Shown here in pieces: positions 32,774 to 42,592 of a stretch of DNA of 64,000 bases. The stretch's first letter is position 1; every line of letters starts with the position of its first letter. This DNA comes from Paraburkholderia sp. Tr-20389 (lineage in GTDB: Bacteria > Pseudomonadota > Gammaproteobacteria > Burkholderiales > Burkholderiaceae), in assembly GCF_017104565.1 (NCBI RefSeq), contig NZ_JAAGPD010000027.1:1-64000 (forward strand). Direction: 5' to 3'. A program made the translations under genes and the position numbers. Under the pieces are notes generated by a model. That model saw only the letters and a program-made list of their open reading frames with translations, was not told the origin of the DNA and did not search any database.

Positions 32774-34084
32774 TCAGGCTGCTTTGGCAGGGTGCCGTGC
32801 ATCTGCCGTTTCAGGTGCATCCGCCACGACACGTGCCGGATTGTTCGGATGCGTGGTCCAGTTCGCGTACTCGCCGCTATCGACGCGCTCCATCGTGATG
32901 CATTGCTCGACGGGACACACATGCATGCAAAGATTGCACCCGACGCATTCCGCATCGATCACTTCGAAATGACGCTTGCCGTCCTTCTCGCGCGTGATGG
33001 CCTGATGCGATGTGTCCTCACAGGCGATATGGCAAAGGCCGCATTGAATGCACTTGTCCTGATCGATGCGCGCCTTGATGTCGTACTTCAGGTTCAGGTA
33101 TTTCCAGTCGGTCACGTTCGGCACGGCACGGCCACGAATATCGTCGAGCGTGGCGTAGCCCTTTTCGTCCATCCAGTTCGACAGACCGTCCGCCAGATCG
33201 GACACGATGCGAAAGCCGTAGTGCATCGCCGCCGTGCACACCTGCACGCTGCCCGCGCCGAGCACCATGAATTCGGCGGCATCGCGCCACGACGAAATGC
33301 CGCCGATGCCGGAGATCGGCAGCCCCGGCGTTTCCGGATCGCGCGCGATTTCAGCCACCATGTTCAGCGCGATCGGCTTCACTGCGGGACCGCAGTAGCC
33401 ACCATGCGTGCCCTTGCCGTCGACGGTCGGCATCGGCGCCATCTGATCGAGATCGACGGCGACGATCGAGTTGATCGTGTTGATCAGCGATACGCCGTCC
33501 GCACCGCCCTTATATGCGGCGCGCGATCCCATACGGATGTCGCTGATGTTCGGCGTGAGCTTCACGAGGCACGGCAGCCTGGTACCTTCCTTCACCCAGC
33601 GCGTGACCATCTCGACGTATTCCGGCACCTGGCCGACAGCCGAGCCCATACCGCGCTCGCTCATGCCATGCGGACAACCGAAGTTCAGTTCGACGGCATC
33701 GGCGCCCGTGTCTTCGACCAGCGGCAGGATCCATTTCCAGTCGCGTTCGTTGCACGGCACCATCAGCGATACGATCAGCGCACGATCGGGCCAGTCGCGC
33801 TTGACCTGGGCGATCTCGCGCAGATTGACGTCGAGCGGCCGGTCGGTGATCAGTTCAATATTGTTCAACCCCGCGATGCGCTGACCGTTCCATTGCACCG
33901 CGCCGTAACGCGAACTGACGTTGACCACATGCGGATCGAGCCCGAGCGTCTTCCACACGACACCGCCCCAGCCCGCTTCGAACGCGCGGTTCACGTTATA
34001 GGCTTTGTCGGTGGGCGGCGCGGACGCGAGCCAGAAAGGATTCGGCGACGTGATGCCGGCAATCGTGCAGCGTAGATCGGCCAT
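32774..34084 (-). CDS. preA: Dihydropyrimidine dehydrogenase subunit PreA
   Basis: This 436-residue protein has an FMN TIM-barrel of the dihydroorotate dehydrogenase type followed by a C-terminal 2x[4Fe-4S] ferredoxin: CIQCGLCHIACEDTS and CVGCNLCMHVCPVEQC. The substrate-site phrase ELNFGCPHGMSERGMG is conserved in PreA. With PreT it reduces uracil and thymine using NAD(P)H, the first step of the reductive pathway. It is 51 bp downstream of preT on the minus strand. Confidence 0.95.
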   Translation of the reverse strand: MADLRCTIAGITSPNPFWLASAPPTDKAYNVNRAFEAGWGGVVWKTLGLDPHVVNVSSRYGAVQWNGQRIAGLNNIELITDRPLDVNLREIAQVKRDWPDRALIVSLMVPCNERDWKWILPLVEDTGADAVELNFGCPHGMSERGMGSAVGQVPEYVEMVTRWVKEGTRLPCLVKLTPNISDIRMGSRAAYKGGADGVSLINTINSIVAVDLDQMAPMPTVDGKGTHGGYCGPAVKPIALNMVAEIARDPETPGLPISGIGGISSWRDAAEFMVLGAGSVQVCTAAMHYGFRIVSDLADGLSNWMDEKGYATLDDIRGRAVPNVTDWKYLNLKYDIKARIDQDKCIQCGLCHIACEDTSHQAITREKDGKRHFEVIDAECVGCNLCMHVCPVEQCITMERVDSGEYANWTTHPNNPARVVADAPETADARHPAKAA

Positions 34085-34135
34085 GTTCGGCTCCGTGGGG
34101 TTCGGTTTTATCTTTTGCTATCGGACTGGCGCGTG

Positions 34136-35485
34136 TCAGGCGGCTTTCACCGCGGCCAGCGCAAACGCCGCGTCGATCGATGCCGCCGCGAGCTTGCCGT
34201 CCTGCACCGCTTGCACCGTCAGGTCGATACCGCCCGACGCCGCGCAATCGCCGCCCGCCCACACGTTGTCGAGCGTGGTGCGCATGTCCGCGTCGACTGC
34301 GATGCGGTGTTGATCGAGCGCCAACAGTGCGTGATCGAGCCCGACGGCGACCAGCGTCTGGCCGATGGCCTTGAGCACCATGTCGGCTTCGAGCGTGAAG
34401 CGCTCCGTACCGCCATCGCTCGCGGTCCGTTCGAATTCGACTGCGGTCACCATGCCGTCGCCGCCCATCAATCGCACGGGCTTCGCATGCGTGACGAGCG
34501 TCACGCCCTGCGTCTGCGCGAACTCGCGCTCGGCCCAGGTCGCACTCATCGATTCGACGCCGCGCCGGTACACCATCGTGACGCTCGTCGCGCCGAGCTT
34601 GCGGCTTTGCACTGCCGCATCGACGGCCGTATTGCCGCCGCCGATCACGACCACGCGTCGCCCGACAGGCACGCTCGCAAGGTCTTGTGCCTCGCGCACC
34701 TGCTCGATGAAATCGACCGCATTCATCACGCCGCTCAACGCTTCCCCTTCGAGTTCGAGCGCGCGCACGCCCGTCAGACCGATCGCGAGAAATACGGCAT
34801 CGTGCTGCTGCCGCAGCGCATCGAGCGTCACGTCTCGGCCCAGCGCAATACCTGTTTTCAGTTCGATCCCGCCCACCGACAGCAGCCATTTCACTTCGCG
34901 CTGCGCGAAGTCGTCGACCGTTTTGTACGCGGCGATGCCGTATTCGTTGAGTCCGCCGCCCTTGTCGCGTGCGTCGTAAATCGTCACACGATGCCCCGCC
35001 GCTGCCAGGCGATGCGCACAGGCGAGTCCCGCCGGTCCCGCGCCGACGACGGCCACATGACGTCCGCTATCGGGCGCCCGCTGCCACTGCACGGCGTCGT
35101 GCGCCATCGCCCAATCCGTCGCATGACGCTGCAACGCGCCGATCGCGACGGGCTTCGCATCCTGATGATTCCGCACGCATGCCCCTTCGCAAAGAATCTC
35201 CGTCGGACACACACGCGAGCACATGCCGCCCAATGGATTCGCAGACAGAATGTCGGTCGCGGCGCCCTTCAGATTGCCGTTGCCGATCTTGCGGATGAAG
35301 CTGGGAATGTCGATTTGCGTGGGACATGCCTGCACGCAAGGCGCGTCGTAGCAGTAGTGACAGCGGCTCGCGGCCGCGGCAGCCGCCGTGGGATCGAGCA
35401 GCGGCGCGATGTCGGCGAACTCGCAGGAAAGCTGATCGGGCGACAGGCGGTGCGCCGCGATATCGCCTGTTTGCTTGATGGCCAT
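34136..35485 (-). CDS. preT: Dihydropyrimidine dehydrogenase subunit PreT
   Basis: This 449-residue flavoprotein resembles the glutamate synthase small subunit. N-terminal Fe-S motifs are CHYCYDAPCVQACPTQIDIP and GGMCSRVCPTEILCEGACVR. Two dinucleotide folds follow: VAVVGAGPAGLACA and VVVIGGGNTAVDAA. It passes electrons from NAD(P)H to PreA. Both cluster motifs and both nucleotide folds are intact. Confidence 0.94.
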   Translation of the reverse strand: MAIKQTGDIAAHRLSPDQLSCEFADIAPLLDPTAAAAAASRCHYCYDAPCVQACPTQIDIPSFIRKIGNGNLKGAATDILSANPLGGMCSRVCPTEILCEGACVRNHQDAKPVAIGALQRHATDWAMAHDAVQWQRAPDSGRHVAVVGAGPAGLACAHRLAAAGHRVTIYDARDKGGGLNEYGIAAYKTVDDFAQREVKWLLSVGGIELKTGIALGRDVTLDALRQQHDAVFLAIGLTGVRALELEGEALSGVMNAVDFIEQVREAQDLASVPVGRRVVVIGGGNTAVDAAVQSRKLGATSVTMVYRRGVESMSATWAEREFAQTQGVTLVTHAKPVRLMGGDGMVTAVEFERTASDGGTERFTLEADMVLKAIGQTLVAVGLDHALLALDQHRIAVDADMRTTLDNVWAGGDCAASGGIDLTVQAVQDGKLAAASIDAAFALAAVKAA

Positions 35486-35600
35486 ATACGTTCCTTCGAC
35501 AAGGTGAGGACGTAGCCGTGCCTGCCGGCTTCGCTGGAACGAAGCCGGGACGGCGTGTTGTATGGATACAGCGTTGAAGCCTTAAAGCGTCATCGATTGC

Positions 35601-36878
35601 TTACGATGCAGGTTCGCAGGCGCGCTCTAGCATCGCGTGCAGCAACACGTTCGCGCCCGCCTCGATCCATTCCGGCGTCGCGTCTTCGATTTCGTTGTGA
35701 CTGATGCCGTCCACGCATGGCACGAACACCATCGATGTCGGCGCGACTTGCGACAGATAGCATGCGTCATGACCCGCGCCCGACACCATGTCGCGATGCG
35801 CGTAGCCGAAACGCTCGGCCGCTGCGCGTACGGACTTCACGCACGCTGCGTCGAACTTGACGGGCGCGTAGTAAAAGATCTGTTCGAGCTGTGTTTCGAG
35901 GCCGATGCCGCCCGCGATCTTCATGACGCCCTCGCGCAACGCGGCATCCATCTTCGCGAGCACGGCATCGTCGGGATGACGGAAATCGACGGTGAAGAAC
36001 ACGCGGCCCGGAATCACGTTGCGCGAGTTCGGATGCACCTGCATCATGCCGACCGTCGCGCACGCAAGCGGCGCATGATCGAGGCCGATGCGGTTCACGA
36101 GATCGACGACGCGCGCCGCGCCGAGCAACGCGTCCTTGCGGCGCGGCATCGGTGTCGGACCCGCATGTGCTTCCTGACCCGTCAGCGTGATTTCGTACCA
36201 GCGCTGCCCCTGTGCATCCGTGACGACGCCGATCGTCTTGTTCTCGGCTTCGAGTATCGGCCCCTGTTCGATGTGCAATTCGAACGCCGCATGCAGTGGA
36301 CGGCCGCCGCATTGCACGTCGCCCGCATAGCCGATGCGCTTCAGTTCTTCGCCGATCGTCTTGCCGTCCACATCTTTGCGCGAGAGCCCGTAGTCGAGCG
36401 TGAAGACGCCTGCGAACACGCCCGATGCCACCATCGCTGGCGCAAAGCGAGAGCCTTCCTCGTTGGTCCAGATTACGACTTCGATGGGATGCCCGGTTTC
36501 GATGTTGCGGTCATTGAGGCTGCGGATCACTTCGAGGCCGCCCAGCACGCCGTAGATACCGTCGAAGCGGCCGCCCGTCGGCTGCGAGTCCGCGTGCGAG
36601 CCCGTCATCACGGGCAACGCATTCGGGTTCGTGCCCGCGCGCCGCATGAACACATTGCCCATCTGATCGACGCTCACCGTGCAGCCTGCGTCCTTCGCCC
36701 AGCCGACGATCAGATCGCGCCCCTCCTTGTCGAGATCGGTCAGTGCGAGACGGCAGACACCGCCCTTCTGCGTCGCACCGATCTTCGCCATCGTCATCAG
36801 GCTGTCCCACAGGCGCTTGCCGTTGACGGTGATCGACGTATCGAGTCCTTGTTTCAACGCTTCGGATACCGCATTCAT
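35601..36878 (-). CDS. Zn-dependent N-carbamoyl amino acid hydrolase
   Basis: This 425-residue M20-family amidohydrolase (HyuC/AmaB/AllC type) has metal ligands in GSHADSQPTGGRFDG, the catalytic pair in NEEGSRF, and QEAHAGPTPMPRRKDAL and GAGHDACYL. In this operon it should be beta-ureidopropionase, releasing beta-alanine, CO2 and ammonia from N-carbamoyl-beta-alanine, the third step. Allantoate amidohydrolase is a family alternative. It is the first gene of the operon, with a 5' leader of about 190 bp. Confidence 0.9.
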   Translation of the reverse strand: MNAVSEALKQGLDTSITVNGKRLWDSLMTMAKIGATQKGGVCRLALTDLDKEGRDLIVGWAKDAGCTVSVDQMGNVFMRRAGTNPNALPVMTGSHADSQPTGGRFDGIYGVLGGLEVIRSLNDRNIETGHPIEVVIWTNEEGSRFAPAMVASGVFAGVFTLDYGLSRKDVDGKTIGEELKRIGYAGDVQCGGRPLHAAFELHIEQGPILEAENKTIGVVTDAQGQRWYEITLTGQEAHAGPTPMPRRKDALLGAARVVDLVNRIGLDHAPLACATVGMMQVHPNSRNVIPGRVFFTVDFRHPDDAVLAKMDAALREGVMKIAGGIGLETQLEQIFYYAPVKFDAACVKSVRAAAERFGYAHRDMVSGAGHDACYLSQVAPTSMVFVPCVDGISHNEIEDATPEWIEAGANVLLHAMLERACEPAS

Positions 36879-37282
36879 TCGTCTTGCTCCTCTGGATCAA
36901 CACGCTTTGCAGTTCAAGCGCGAGCGGCGCAACAGGCGTCAGGTCTCTCGCGACGAAGTGAAACTGGTGCATCGGATTCGCTTTGGGGCACCGTTGCACG
37001 CGCGGCGTGCACGCTTCGATTTGCGCTCCCGTCGCGGTAAACCCTGGGCCGCGCGCATATCGCGAATCCTGTCCGACTGGACAGGTTGTAGCCGACTAAA
37101 ATCTTTAAATCAATGTCTTTTGTGCGGGCTGGTACAGATCGCAGAGAGAGCGAGAAGCATGCCATTGCGATGCAGCATCGCCCGATGCGTGCAGAAACAT
37201 GCGGCACACGGTTCCGCGCCGATCGCGACGCGAGCGGCTAGAATGAAGCGCGACGCGGCACAGAGGCCGCGCGAGGCCAACG
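36879..37282. other. Divergent control region, pyrimidine operon and RutR-like gene
   Basis: This 404-bp spacer separates the pyrimidine operon and its TetR-type gene. Besides the promoter and palindrome at 37068-37113 I see no gene. Much of 36890-37060 would be transcribed leader of the operon. Confidence 0.6.
37068..37113 (-). promoter_or_regulatory. Promoter and palindromic operator of pyrimidine operon
   Basis: On the minus strand TTGATT (37108-37113), a 17-bp spacer and TACAAC (37085-37090) form a sigma-70-like promoter. The palindrome CCTGTCCGACTGGACAGG (37068-37085; 7-bp arms, GACT centre) lies right behind the -10, at the predicted start of transcription. This is an ideal place for repression by the adjacent RutR-like protein. 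The binding assignment is inferred from position. Confidence 0.65.
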
Positions 37283-37981
37283 ATGAGACACGACAAGCCA
37301 GTGGAAGAAGCGGCAGTGAGCGACACGAATACCGACGACGCGCCCGCACCTTTGCGGCGGCGCAAGGCTCACATCCGCGAGAGCAACGAAGCGCATCTGC
37401 TCGCGTGCGCGGAGGCCGTTTTTGCGGAGCGCGGCTTCGAAGGCGCGAGCACGGCGATGATCGCGGAACGCGCGGGCTTACCGAAAGCCAACGTCCATTA
37501 CTACTTCCCGACGAAGCTCGCGCTCTATCGCCGTGTGCTCGAAGATCTGTTCGAAGACTGGCACCGCGCGGCCAATACGTTCGAAGGCAGCGACGACCCG
37601 GTCGCGGCGATCGGCGGCTATGTGCGCGCGAAGATGGAACTGTCGCGGCGGCGGCCGCTCGGCTCGAAGGTGTGGGCGAACGAGATCATCCACGGCGCGG
37701 AGCACATGGCCGACATTCTCGAACAACGCGTGAAGCCGTGGCTCGATACGCGCGTGACCGTCATCGACGACTGGATCGCGCGCGGACTGCTTGCGGACGT
37801 CGATGCAAAAACGCTGCTGTACATGATCTGGGCAACGACGCAGCACTACGCGGATTTCGACGCGCAGATACGGGCACTGGGCGGCAAACGGGCATTGTCA
37901 CAGAAGGCCTTCGACGCAACGACGGACCAGGTCGTGCAACTCGTGATTCGCGCATGCGGGGCGAAGTCGCCTGCTGCGTAG
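37283..37981 (+). CDS. RutR-like TetR family regulator
   Basis: This 232-residue regulator carries a TetR helix-turn-helix at about 35-80 (AEAVFAERGFEGASTAMIAE, then LPKANVHYYFPTK). The ligand domain resembles RutR/YcdC; IWATTQHYADF near the C-terminal third is shared with RutR, which senses uracil and thymine. It is divergent from the pyrimidine operon and probably represses it in the absence of pyrimidines. The stop lies 19 bp from the convergent boxA gene. A long polar N-terminus leaves the exact start uncertain. Confidence 0.87.
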   Translation: MRHDKPVEEAAVSDTNTDDAPAPLRRRKAHIRESNEAHLLACAEAVFAERGFEGASTAMIAERAGLPKANVHYYFPTKLALYRRVLEDLFEDWHRAANTFEGSDDPVAAIGGYVRAKMELSRRRPLGSKVWANEIIHGAEHMADILEQRVKPWLDTRVTVIDDWIARGLLADVDAKTLLYMIWATTQHYADFDAQIRALGGKRALSQKAFDATTDQVVQLVIRACGAKSPAA

Positions 37982-38000
37982 ACGTGACGCCCGCACGCGT

Positions 38001-39251
38001 TCAGTACGTTTCCAGATGCAGACGCCCTTCGCGCTTGAGCTTTTGCCATAGCACGTCCCATTCGAGGCCGTGCTGATCGGCGATGTCCTTGAGCGACTGC
38101 AATACACCGTCCTCCATGCCCTTCAACCCGCACACGTAGATATACGTGCTGTCGTCGCGAAGCAGTTGCGCGACATCGACGGCACGCGCGCGCATGGCAT
38201 CCTGCACGTAGCGCTTCGGCTCGCCCGGCGTGCGTGAAAACGCAAGGTTCGTGTCGATGAAGTCTTTCGGCAGATTCGTCAGCGGACCGAAGTACGGTAG
38301 CTCGGCTTTCGTGCGCGCGCCGAAGAACAACATCAGCTTGCCCGTGGCGCCCTTGAGCCTGCGCCGGCGGCGATACTCGGTCATCGCGCGCATCGGCGCG
38401 GACCCCGTGCCCGTGCAGATCATCAGCAGATGCGAATTCGGATGATTCGGCATCAGGAACGTGCTGCCGAACGGGCCGATCACGTTGACCACGTCGCCCT
38501 TCTTCAGATCGCACAGATAGTTCGAGCACACGCCGTTCGCCGCGTTGCCGTGATAGTCCTCCGTGACGCGCTTCACGGTCAGCGACACGTTGTTGTAGCC
38601 GGGCCGCTCGCCGTCGCGCGGACTGGCGATCGAATACTGGCGCGCGTGATGGGCGCGGCCATCGGCGCCGCTGCCTGGCGGCAGAATGCCGATCGACTGG
38701 CCTTCCAGCACGGGAAACGGCATCGATCCGAAATCGAGCACGATGTGATGGATATCGCTCGCCGTCCCCTCGTCCGTCAGCCGGTAGTTGCCGACGACCG
38801 TCGCCATCGTCGGGTTCTTGTGGGTGTAGAGATTCACATACGGGCGCGCCGCGGACCACGGCGGCACCACCGCGCCGCGCACCGTGTCGACTTCGATGCC
38901 TTGCGCTTCATCGGTGCTGTCGCTGCCGGCGGGTGTCGCGTTGCCCGCGGGCTCGGGCGTCGCGGGCAATGCCATCGTGCCCTGCTCGGGCAGCACGTCC
39001 CACGTGTACTGCTCGTCGATACTCCATGCGTCGGCCTTCAGCACCGTGCGCCAGTTGTCGATTGCGCCTGTCGGGCACGGCGGTACGCACGCCATGCAGC
39101 CGTTGCAGACGTCCGGCATCACGACGTAGTTCGTGCCGTCGTGCGTAATCGCATCGATCGGGCAGGTCTCTTCGCAGGTGTTGCAGCGAATACAGATCTC
39201 CGGATCGATCAGATGCTGCTTGAGTACTTCGACCGATACAGGCGCGTTCAT
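38001..39251 (-). CDS. boxA: Benzoyl-CoA 2,3-epoxidase reductase BoxA
   Basis: This 416-residue reductase supplies electrons to BoxB. The N-terminus is a 2x[4Fe-4S] ferredoxin ([16 protein letters not shown] and [16 protein letters not shown]). A roughly 100-residue variable linker leads to an FNR-like FAD/NADPH module with [12 protein letters not shown] for FAD and [13 protein letters not shown] for NADPH. The fusion of ferredoxin and FNR is diagnostic of BoxA. It is the last gene of the boxR-C-B-A block. Confidence 0.95.
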   Translation of the reverse strand: MNAPVSVEVLKQHLIDPEICIRCNTCEETCPIDAITHDGTNYVVMPDVCNGCMACVPPCPTGAIDNWRTVLKADAWSIDEQYTWDVLPEQGTMALPATPEPAGNATPAGSDSTDEAQGIEVDTVRGAVVPPWSAARPYVNLYTHKNPTMATVVGNYRLTDEGTASDIHHIVLDFGSMPFPVLEGQSIGILPPGSGADGRAHHARQYSIASPRDGERPGYNNVSLTVKRVTEDYHGNAANGVCSNYLCDLKKGDVVNVIGPFGSTFLMPNHPNSHLLMICTGTGSAPMRAMTEYRRRRRLKGATGKLMLFFGARTKAELPYFGPLTNLPKDFIDTNLAFSRTPGEPKRYVQDAMRARAVDVAQLLRDDSTYIYVCGLKGMEDGVLQSLKDIADQHGLEWDVLWQKLKREGRLHLETY

Positions 39252-39295
39252 GAATGTCTCCTGCCTCTGCTTTTCCTTGCCGTCGCGCTTGATGT

Positions 39296-40723
39296 CTAGT
39301 TGAAGCGCACGTATTCGAAATCGACGGGCTGACGGTTGATGCCCATCGCGGGCGGCGCGATCCAGTTAGCGAACTTGCCGGCCTCGACCACGCGGCCCAT
39401 CAGCGACGCCACGTACGCGCGGTCTTCCGGCGTCGGCAGCCACTTCGCTTCGTTCGCGGCCCACTCTGCTTCGTCGATCACCCGGCCGTCGGGCGACACA
39501 CGCGTGCCCGCGAAAGTGCCGATCTGCCGGTTGAACGCCTTGTGCGGCACGGTCAGACGGAAATCGATGCCGGCCTTCTCCAGCACCTTGTTCCAGCGCC
39601 CGACGCCCGCAACGGAATCCTTGATGTAATCGTCGCGCAGCACTTCGTTCATCGCATTGAGCATGGGCACTTCGCGTTCGACCAGCTTGCCGTCCGCGAC
39701 ATCGAGCAGCTTGTAGCTTTGCCCGTTCAACTGATGATCGTCGTCGCGCTTCGTTTCCTCATAGCGGCCCTTGAGACCGGAGTTGTAGAACGTCGCCGCA
39801 TTCGACGACTGGTCCGCGCCGAACAGGTCGATCGTCACCGAATAGTGGAAGTTCAGATAGCGCTGAATGGTCGGCAGATCGATCACGCCTGCCGCGCGGA
39901 TCCTGCTCACGTCGTCCGTCTTCAGTTCGTTCATCACTTGCGCGGTGCGCTGCACGACGCGCGACACACCGGACTCGCCGACGAACATGTGATGTGCTTC
40001 TTCCGTCAGCATGAACTTTGTTGTACGCGCGAGCGGATCGAACCCGGACTCGGCGAGTGCGCTCAACTGGAACTTGCCGTCACGATCGGTGAAATACGTG
40101 AACATGTAGAACGCTAGCCAGTCAGGCGTCTTCTCGTTGAACGCGCCGAGAATGCGCGGATTGTCGTCGTCGCCGGAGCGGCGGCCGAGCAGCGCTTCCG
40201 CTTCTTCGCGCCCGTCCCGGCCGAAGTAACGATGCAGCAGATAGACCATCGCCCACAGGTGCCGCCCTTCTTCGACGTTCACCTGGAACAGGTTGCGCAG
40301 GTCGTACATCGACGGCGCGGTCAGTCCCAGATGACGCTGCTGCTCGACGGAAGCCGGCTCGGTATCGCCTTGCGTGACGATGATGCGGCGCAGATTCGCG
40401 CGATGCTCGCCGGGCACATCCTGCCACGCCGCTTCGCCCTTGTGCTCGCCGAAGTGGATCTTGCGATCCTGATCGCCCGGCGTCAGAAAGATGCCCCAGC
40501 GATAGTCAGGCATCTTCACGTAGTCGAAATGCGCCCAGCCGCCGGGATCGACGCTCGTCGCGGTGCGCAGGTACACGTCGTAGTTGTGCGAGCCGTCGGG
40601 GCCCATGTCGCCCCACCACGACAGGAAGTTCGGCTGCCATTGTTCGAGCGCGCGTTGCAGCGTGCGGTCGTCGGCGAGGTTGACGTTGTTCGGGATCTTG
40701 TCGCTGTAGTTGATCGTGGACAT
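39296..40723 (-). CDS. boxB: Benzoyl-CoA 2,3-epoxidase BoxB
   Basis: This 475-residue class I diiron oxygenase turns benzoyl-CoA into the 2,3-epoxide with O2. Visible iron-ligand segments include [19 protein letters not shown] and [14 protein letters not shown], with a third Glu-rich helix. The start ATG 40723 gives [19 protein letters not shown], the family N-terminus; the frame runs further upstream (40834) into intergenic sequence without support. It lies 44 bp from boxA. Confidence 0.95.
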   Translation of the reverse strand: MSTINYSDKIPNNVNLADDRTLQRALEQWQPNFLSWWGDMGPDGSHNYDVYLRTATSVDPGGWAHFDYVKMPDYRWGIFLTPGDQDRKIHFGEHKGEAAWQDVPGEHRANLRRIIVTQGDTEPASVEQQRHLGLTAPSMYDLRNLFQVNVEEGRHLWAMVYLLHRYFGRDGREEAEALLGRRSGDDDNPRILGAFNEKTPDWLAFYMFTYFTDRDGKFQLSALAESGFDPLARTTKFMLTEEAHHMFVGESGVSRVVQRTAQVMNELKTDDVSRIRAAGVIDLPTIQRYLNFHYSVTIDLFGADQSSNAATFYNSGLKGRYEETKRDDDHQLNGQSYKLLDVADGKLVEREVPMLNAMNEVLRDDYIKDSVAGVGRWNKVLEKAGIDFRLTVPHKAFNRQIGTFAGTRVSPDGRVIDEAEWAANEAKWLPTPEDRAYVASLMGRVVEAGKFANWIAPPAMGINRQPVDFEYVRFN

Positions 40724-40775
40724 GTCGGTTCCTTGAGCGCGATGCGGTTTCGGGATGTGCGTGCGCGTGCGTGGC

Positions 40776-42458
40776 TCAGACGCGCGAGACGTCGAATTGC
40801 GCCTTGCTGCCCTTGCCGTACACCTTGAGCGCACCCTTCTCGCCCACCGCGTTCGGCCGGTTGAAGATCCAGTTCTGCCAGGCCGTCAGACGACCGAAGA
40901 TGCGCGTCTCCATCGTCTCGCGGCCGTTGAAACGCAGATTCGCTTCCATGCCCGTCAATGCATCGGGCGACATCGCCGCACGCTCCTCGAGTGCGATGCG
41001 GATCTCGTCGGCCCAGTCGATATCGTCCAGCGAAGCCGTCACGAAACCGAGGCGTTCCGCCTCCACCGCTTTCACCGGCTGACCGATCTTCGCGCGCGCG
41101 GCATCGAGCGGCTCGGTCTCTTCGTAGAAGCGCCGATCGAGCCGCGACTGATGCGTGACCATCGGATAGAGACCGAAATTGACTTCCGACAGCGTGATCG
41201 CGGGCTCTTCGTCTTCGTTCGCGGGCAACGCGGCCATGTAAGTGCGGTCGGCGGCGAACGCGAATTCGGCGAACGTACCCGCGAAACACGAACCCGGCTC
41301 GATCAGCGCAAACAGCGAACGCGACGACACATCGATGCGCGCGAGCGTGCGGCGCAGCAGACCGATCGTTTCACGCACGAACCAGTGATCCTTGTGCTGC
41401 AACAGCGTGGCGTCGGCGGCGAGCACGGCGCGCGCGTCGCCTTCCGTCTTCAGGATCCACGTACCGATGTCGAGTTCGTTGGTGCGCATCGACAGAATCG
41501 CGTCGTCGAGTTCGCGCGCGAATTGCAGCGGCCACCAGTTCGCGCCCTTCGCGACGATGCCGTCGATATCGGCTGGTTGCTCCGTCGACGGCGCTTTCGC
41601 CGTGAAGGTGGCCGTGCGCCTCGCGCGATCGATCGTCACATCGAGCGTCGCATACGTGAGGCCGTCTTCGCGGTCCGTGCGTTCGACGCGCGTCAGCGTC
41701 ACGCCTCGCGCATCGGCCGGACGGTCGCTTTGCGCCGCGAGTTCCAGTGCGCGTGCCGCGATCGCCTGCTCGAACTGGTTCGGCTTCACGACTTCATCGA
41801 CGAGACGCCACTCTTTCGCACGCGTGCCGCGAATGCCTTCGACCACCGTGCAGAAAATGTCGGCGCGATCGTGCCGCACCTTGCGCTTGTCGGTGACACG
41901 CGTGAGCCCCCCCGTGCCCGGCAGCACGCCGAGCAACGGCACCTCCGGCAGCGCTACCGACGACGAACGGTCGTCGACCAGATAGATTTCGTCGCAGGCG
42001 AGTGCCAGTTCATATCCGCCACCCGCACATGAACCGTTCACGGCTGCAAGAAACTTCAGGCCCGAATGCCGAGACGAGTCTTCGATTCCGTTGCGCGTTT
42101 CGTTCGTGAACTTGCAAAAGTTGACCTTCCATGCATGCGACGACAGCCCCAGCATGAAGATGTTTGCACCCGAGCAGAACACGCGATCCTTCAGGCTCGT
42201 GACGACGACCGTGCGCACTTCCGGATGCTCGAAGCGGATGCGCTGAAGTGCATCGTGCAGTTCGATGTCGACGCCGAGATCGTATGAATTCAGCTTCAGC
42301 TTGTAGCCGTCGCGAATGCCGCCGTCTTCGGCGATGTCGATGCCGAGCGTGGCCACCGCGCCGTTGAACGAGAGCTTCCAGTGCTTGTACTGCGAGGGAT
42401 CGGTGCGGTAGTCGACTCGTGCGGCGGCAGTGTCTGCCGGGGACATGGCTGCGGACAT
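40776..42458 (-). CDS. boxC: Benzoyl-CoA-dihydrodiol lyase BoxC
   Basis: This 560-residue crotonase-superfamily enzyme opens the benzoyl-CoA epoxide ring hydrolytically, giving 3,4-dehydroadipyl-CoA semialdehyde and formate. The first half has the crotonase core with the CoA oxyanion-hole region VNGSCAGGGYELALACDEIY. A second, divergent crotonase-like half follows, as is typical of BoxC. AGGAGA is about 8 bases before ATG 42458. The gene follows boxR by 134 bp with its own promoter. Confidence 0.95.
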   Translation of the reverse strand: MSAAMSPADTAAARVDYRTDPSQYKHWKLSFNGAVATLGIDIAEDGGIRDGYKLKLNSYDLGVDIELHDALQRIRFEHPEVRTVVVTSLKDRVFCSGANIFMLGLSSHAWKVNFCKFTNETRNGIEDSSRHSGLKFLAAVNGSCAGGGYELALACDEIYLVDDRSSSVALPEVPLLGVLPGTGGLTRVTDKRKVRHDRADIFCTVVEGIRGTRAKEWRLVDEVVKPNQFEQAIAARALELAAQSDRPADARGVTLTRVERTDREDGLTYATLDVTIDRARRTATFTAKAPSTEQPADIDGIVAKGANWWPLQFARELDDAILSMRTNELDIGTWILKTEGDARAVLAADATLLQHKDHWFVRETIGLLRRTLARIDVSSRSLFALIEPGSCFAGTFAEFAFAADRTYMAALPANEDEEPAITLSEVNFGLYPMVTHQSRLDRRFYEETEPLDAARAKIGQPVKAVEAERLGFVTASLDDIDWADEIRIALEERAAMSPDALTGMEANLRFNGRETMETRIFGRLTAWQNWIFNRPNAVGEKGALKVYGKGSKAQFDVSRV

Positions 42459-42496
42459 GGAGCGTCTCCTGAGACGGTGCAGTTCGTTTAAAAGAA

Positions 42497-42534
42497 CAAT
42501 AGTGCACTGTACCAGCCGTGTAAAGCACTTTACT
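42497..42534 (-). promoter_or_regulatory. boxC promoter with AGTGCACT operator candidate
   Basis: Minus-strand TTTACA (42520-42525), 17-bp spacer, TATTGT (42497-42502) form a good promoter 38 bp before boxC. The palindrome AGTGCACT (42502-42509) overlaps the -10, and GTAAAGCACTTTAC (42521-42534) overlaps the -35. TGCA-containing sites are known for BzdR/BoxR-type repressors, so repression by BoxR is likely, but inferred. Confidence 0.65.
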
Positions 42535-42592
42535 TCATGTTTTCGGGTTATCCCCTAACGGAACGGGCGCGCTACCAGCGCCGCCGCATGCA

